A stretch of 16,208 bases of DNA. It comes from Burkholderiaceae bacterium. GTDB taxonomy: Bacteria; Pseudomonadota; Gammaproteobacteria; Burkholderiales; Burkholderiaceae. The stretch lies in contig CANGWT010000025.1 in the NCBI GenBank assembly GCA_947457745.1, forward strand, positions 1 to 16,208. Direction: 5' to 3'. The position numbers were made by a program, and so were the translations under genes. How positions within the stretch are numbered: the stretch's first letter is position 1; each line of letters begins with the position of its first letter. Under the pieces are notes generated by a model that had not been told where the DNA came from, did no database searches, and saw only the letters and a list, made by a program, of their open reading frames with translations. This document shows positions 14,591 to 16,208 of the stretch, in pieces.

Positions 14591-15649
14591 TTATGGTGAA
14601 ACAGCAATCTGTGTCAATCCAGTGGTCTCAGGCAAGCCAAACATCAGGTTCATACACTGAACCCCTTGGCCTGAAGCACCCTTCACCAGGTTATCCTCAA
14701 CCACCAAAATCACCAAAGTATCGCCATCACCAGGGCGATGAATAGCAATCCGTAAACCATTACTACCCCGCACTGAGCGTGTTTCTGGATGGCTGCCCGC
14801 CGGCATCACATCTACAAAAGGTTCGCTTTTGTAGAAATCCTCATAGAGCTTTTGGAAATCCACCTTCATTCCAGCCTCAGTCAAACGCACATACAAGGTT
14901 GAATGAATACCCCTAATCATTGGCGTCAGGTGTGGCACAAATGTCAGGCCAATCTGATCGTGACCTGCGATAGCCTTCAAGCCTTGGATAATTTCTGGAA
15001 GATGACGATGGCCTTTAACAGCATAAGCCTTAAAGTTATCACCAGATTCTGACAATAAAGTCCCAATTTCTGCCTTACGTCCAGCACCTGAAGTGCCCGA
15101 CTTAGAGTCAGAAATAATATGCGTGCCATCAATCAGCTGTTTGCCACCAGTAGACTTTGGTGAAAGCAATGGAGCAAGCCCAAGTTGAACGGAAGTGGGA
15201 TAGCAGCCAGCTAAACCCACGACGCGAGCTTTTTTAATTTCTTCACGATTGATTTCTGCCAAGCCATAAACTGCTTCAGCCAAAATTTCTGGGCAGCCAT
15301 GTTCCATCCCATACCACTCAGCAAATTCCTTGACATCTTTTAAACGGAAATCGGCAGCCAGATCCAAAATCTTCACATTGTTAGCAAGTAATTCTTTCGC
15401 TTGTGCCATTGCTACGCCATGTGGTGTTGCGAAGAACACGACATCGCATTCATTTAACTTGGCTTCATCCGGTGTGGTGAACTTGAGATCAATACGACCA
15501 CGCAAAGAGGGAAATATCTCGGCCACTGGCATGCCAGCTTCTGCGCGAGAGGTAATTGCCTGGATCTTGACTTCGGGGTGCTGCGCCAACAAGCGCAGTA
15601 GCTCCACTCCGGTATATCCAGTGCCACCTACGATGCCAACTTTAATCAT
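14591..15649 (-). CDS. argC: N-acetyl-gamma-glutamyl-phosphate reductase ArgC
   Basis: ArgC performs the third step of arginine synthesis, the NADPH-dependent reduction of N-acetyl-glutamyl-5-phosphate to the semialdehyde. The 352-residue protein is the long type 1 form. It has the Rossmann motif VGIVGGTGYTGVELLRLL (4-21), FFATPHGVA (72-80), the catalytic Cys149 in GLAGCYPTSVQLGL and the catalytic-site KGHRHLPEI (212-220, with His214 and His216). I chose the ATG at 15649, which has GGAG six bases upstream. An in-frame TTG at 15661 overlaps that ribosome-binding site and is not needed. It follows rpsI after a terminator and has its own candidate promoter, so it is probably a separate transcription unit with erpA downstream. 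No ARG-box-like operator was recognised. Confidence 0.97.
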   Translation of the reverse strand: MIKVGIVGGTGYTGVELLRLLAQHPEVKIQAITSRAEAGMPVAEIFPSLRGRIDLKFTTPDEAKLNECDVVFFATPHGVAMAQAKELLANNVKILDLAADFRLKDVKEFAEWYGMEHGCPEILAEAVYGLAEINREEIKKARVVGLAGCYPTSVQLGLAPLLSPKSTGGKQLIDGTHIISDSKSGTSGAGRKAEIGTLLSESGDNFKAYAVKGHRHLPEIIQGLKAIAGHDQIGLTFVPHLTPMIRGIHSTLYVRLTEAGMKVDFQKLYEDFYKSEPFVDVMPAGSHPETRSVRGSNGLRIAIHRPGDGDTLVILVVEDNLVKGASGQGVQCMNLMFGLPETTGLTQIAVSP

Positions 15650-15676
15650 GTCATTCTCCAAAATACCGACAGATGA

Positions 15677-15706
15677 ATTTTATCTCTCTAATGCCTAGAT
15701 TGTAGA
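15677..15706 (-). promoter_or_regulatory. Candidate sigma-70 promoter for argC
   Basis: On the minus strand TCTACA (15701-15706, four of six to TTGACA) and TAAAAT (15677-15682, five of six to TATAAT) are separated by 18 bases. The predicted start lies near 15670, leaving a leader of about 20 bases that contains the argC GGAG. The -35 touches the U-tract side of the rpsI terminator. Confidence 0.4.
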
Positions 15707-15735
15707 AACAAAAAGGGCCGCTTGCGCGACCCTTT
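15705..15735 (-). terminator. Rho-independent terminator of rplM-rpsI
   Basis: The minus strand reads AAAGGGTCGC, a GCAA loop, then GCGGCCCTTT. This makes a ten-pair stem with one G-U wobble, capped by a GNRA tetraloop and followed by TTGTTTC, so the T-run is five long counting the end of the stem. It starts 27 bases beyond the rpsI stop codon and is the only strong intrinsic terminator in the window. Confidence 0.85.
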
Positions 15736-15761
15736 CGATAAAACTAAAGCGACTGAAAGAA

Positions 15762-16163
15762 TTAGCGCTTGCTGAACTGCTTACGACGACGCGCGCCATG
15801 CAGACCAACTTTTTTACGCTCAACTTCACGAGCATCGCGAGTTACCAAACCTGCTTTAGACAGAGTTGGCTTCAAAGCGTTGTCGTAGTCGATCAATGCA
15901 CGAGTAACACCGTGACGAACTGCACCAGCTTGGCCGGTTTCACCGCCACCGCTAACATTTACCTTAATATCAAAGGTTGTTAGGTGAGCTGTGAGAGCTA
16001 AAGGCTGACGAGCGATCATGCGTGATGTTTCGCGAGCAAAGTAGGCATCGATAGGTTTACCGTTAACAGTAATCTCACCTTTGCCAGATTTAATGAACAC
16101 ACGTGCTACAGAGCTCTTGCGACGACCTGTACCGTAATTCCAATTTCCGTAATTAATAGCCAT
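15762..16163 (-). CDS. rpsI: 30S ribosomal protein S9
   Basis: S9 is a primary component of the small-subunit head whose basic C-terminal tail reaches the P-site tRNA anticodon loop. The 133-residue protein is close to the usual 130. It shows the family start NYGTGRRKSSVARVFIK (about 9-25), the block VSGGGETGQAGAVRHGVTRAL (about 70-90) and the characteristic tail KKVGLHGARRRKQFSKR, with the terminal Lys-Arg that contacts tRNA. It follows rplM by nine bases, the almost universal rplM-rpsI pair, with a strong AAGGA overlapping the rplM stop. A good intrinsic terminator lies downstream. Confidence 0.99.
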   Translation of the reverse strand: MAINYGNWNYGTGRRKSSVARVFIKSGKGEITVNGKPIDAYFARETSRMIARQPLALTAHLTTFDIKVNVSGGGETGQAGAVRHGVTRALIDYDNALKPTLSKAGLVTRDAREVERKKVGLHGARRRKQFSKR

Positions 16164-16172
16164 TTGGTTTCC

Positions 16173-16208
16173 TTAAATCTCTAACGCTTTTGGCTGTTGA
16201 GCCGCATG
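16173..16208 (-). CDS. rplM: 50S ribosomal protein L13, last 11 codons (runs off right edge)
   Basis: Reading the minus strand inward from the window edge gives HAAQQPKALEI and a TAA stop. This matches the usual L13 C-terminus (HAAQQP-x-x-LEI). It ends nine bases before rpsI, and rplM-rpsI is the standard order. Only the extreme C-terminus is in the window, so nothing else can be said about the protein. Confidence 0.93.
   Translation of the reverse strand, partial: HAAQQPKALEI

Noticed and set aside
1..16208. Mobile elements, CRISPR arrays, tRNA or riboswitch
   Set aside because: Read for repeats, cloverleaf ends, integrase or transposase motifs and long leaders; none seen. The gene content is conserved core throughout.

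Overview
This window looks like an ordinary, gene-dense core chromosomal segment of a betaproteobacterium. Burkholderiaceae is the best guess, and the gene order (lptD | amgK-murU-pepP-ubiH, dusB-fis-purH-ruvCAB, tyrS/anmK, erpA, argC, rpsI-rplM), short spacers and moderate GC suggest a Polynucleobacter-like freshwater bacterium. The taxon is inferred from protein character and synteny, not from a marker search. I saw no insertion sequence, phage gene, integrase, CRISPR array, tRNA or rRNA, and no gene-free stretch longer than about 150 bases.

Layout. Bases 1-1388 (minus) hold the N-terminal part of the outer-membrane LPS translocon protein LptD, which runs off the left edge. Divergent from it across a 32-base spacer is a tight plus-strand operon of amgK, murU, pepP and ubiH (1421-5680). 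After about 150 bases with a possible promoter comes a second plus-strand run: dusB, fis, purH, ruvC, ruvA and ruvB (5831-11008). Converging on ruvB are an HPP-family membrane protein gene and tyrS (minus, 11043-12884). Divergent from tyrS is anmK (plus, 12974-14104), which converges on erpA. The right end is a minus-strand block: rplM (last 11 codons), rpsI, a strong intrinsic terminator, argC and erpA.

How the genes work together. AmgK, MurU and AnmK belong to one pathway: recycling of peptidoglycan-derived N-acetylmuramic acid directly to UDP-MurNAc, bypassing de novo synthesis (the AmgK/MurU route known from Pseudomonas). LptD next to amgK-murU is an envelope-biogenesis neighbourhood also seen in Pseudomonas. 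pepP-ubiH recalls the enterobacterial pepP-ubiH operon. dusB-fis is a widely conserved pair. RuvABC forms the complete Holliday-junction branch-migration and resolution machine. The remaining genes cover purine synthesis (purH), translation (tyrS, rpsI, rplM), Fe-S maturation (erpA) and arginine synthesis (argC).

I found no convincing new biological system. The points most worth a second look are the peptidoglycan-recycling genes, the sharp split between genes with and without Shine-Dalgarno sequences, a GNRA-loop terminator abutting the argC promoter, the single cysteine in the visible part of LptD, and small dyads at the tyrS leader, the anmK stop codon and the dusB upstream region.
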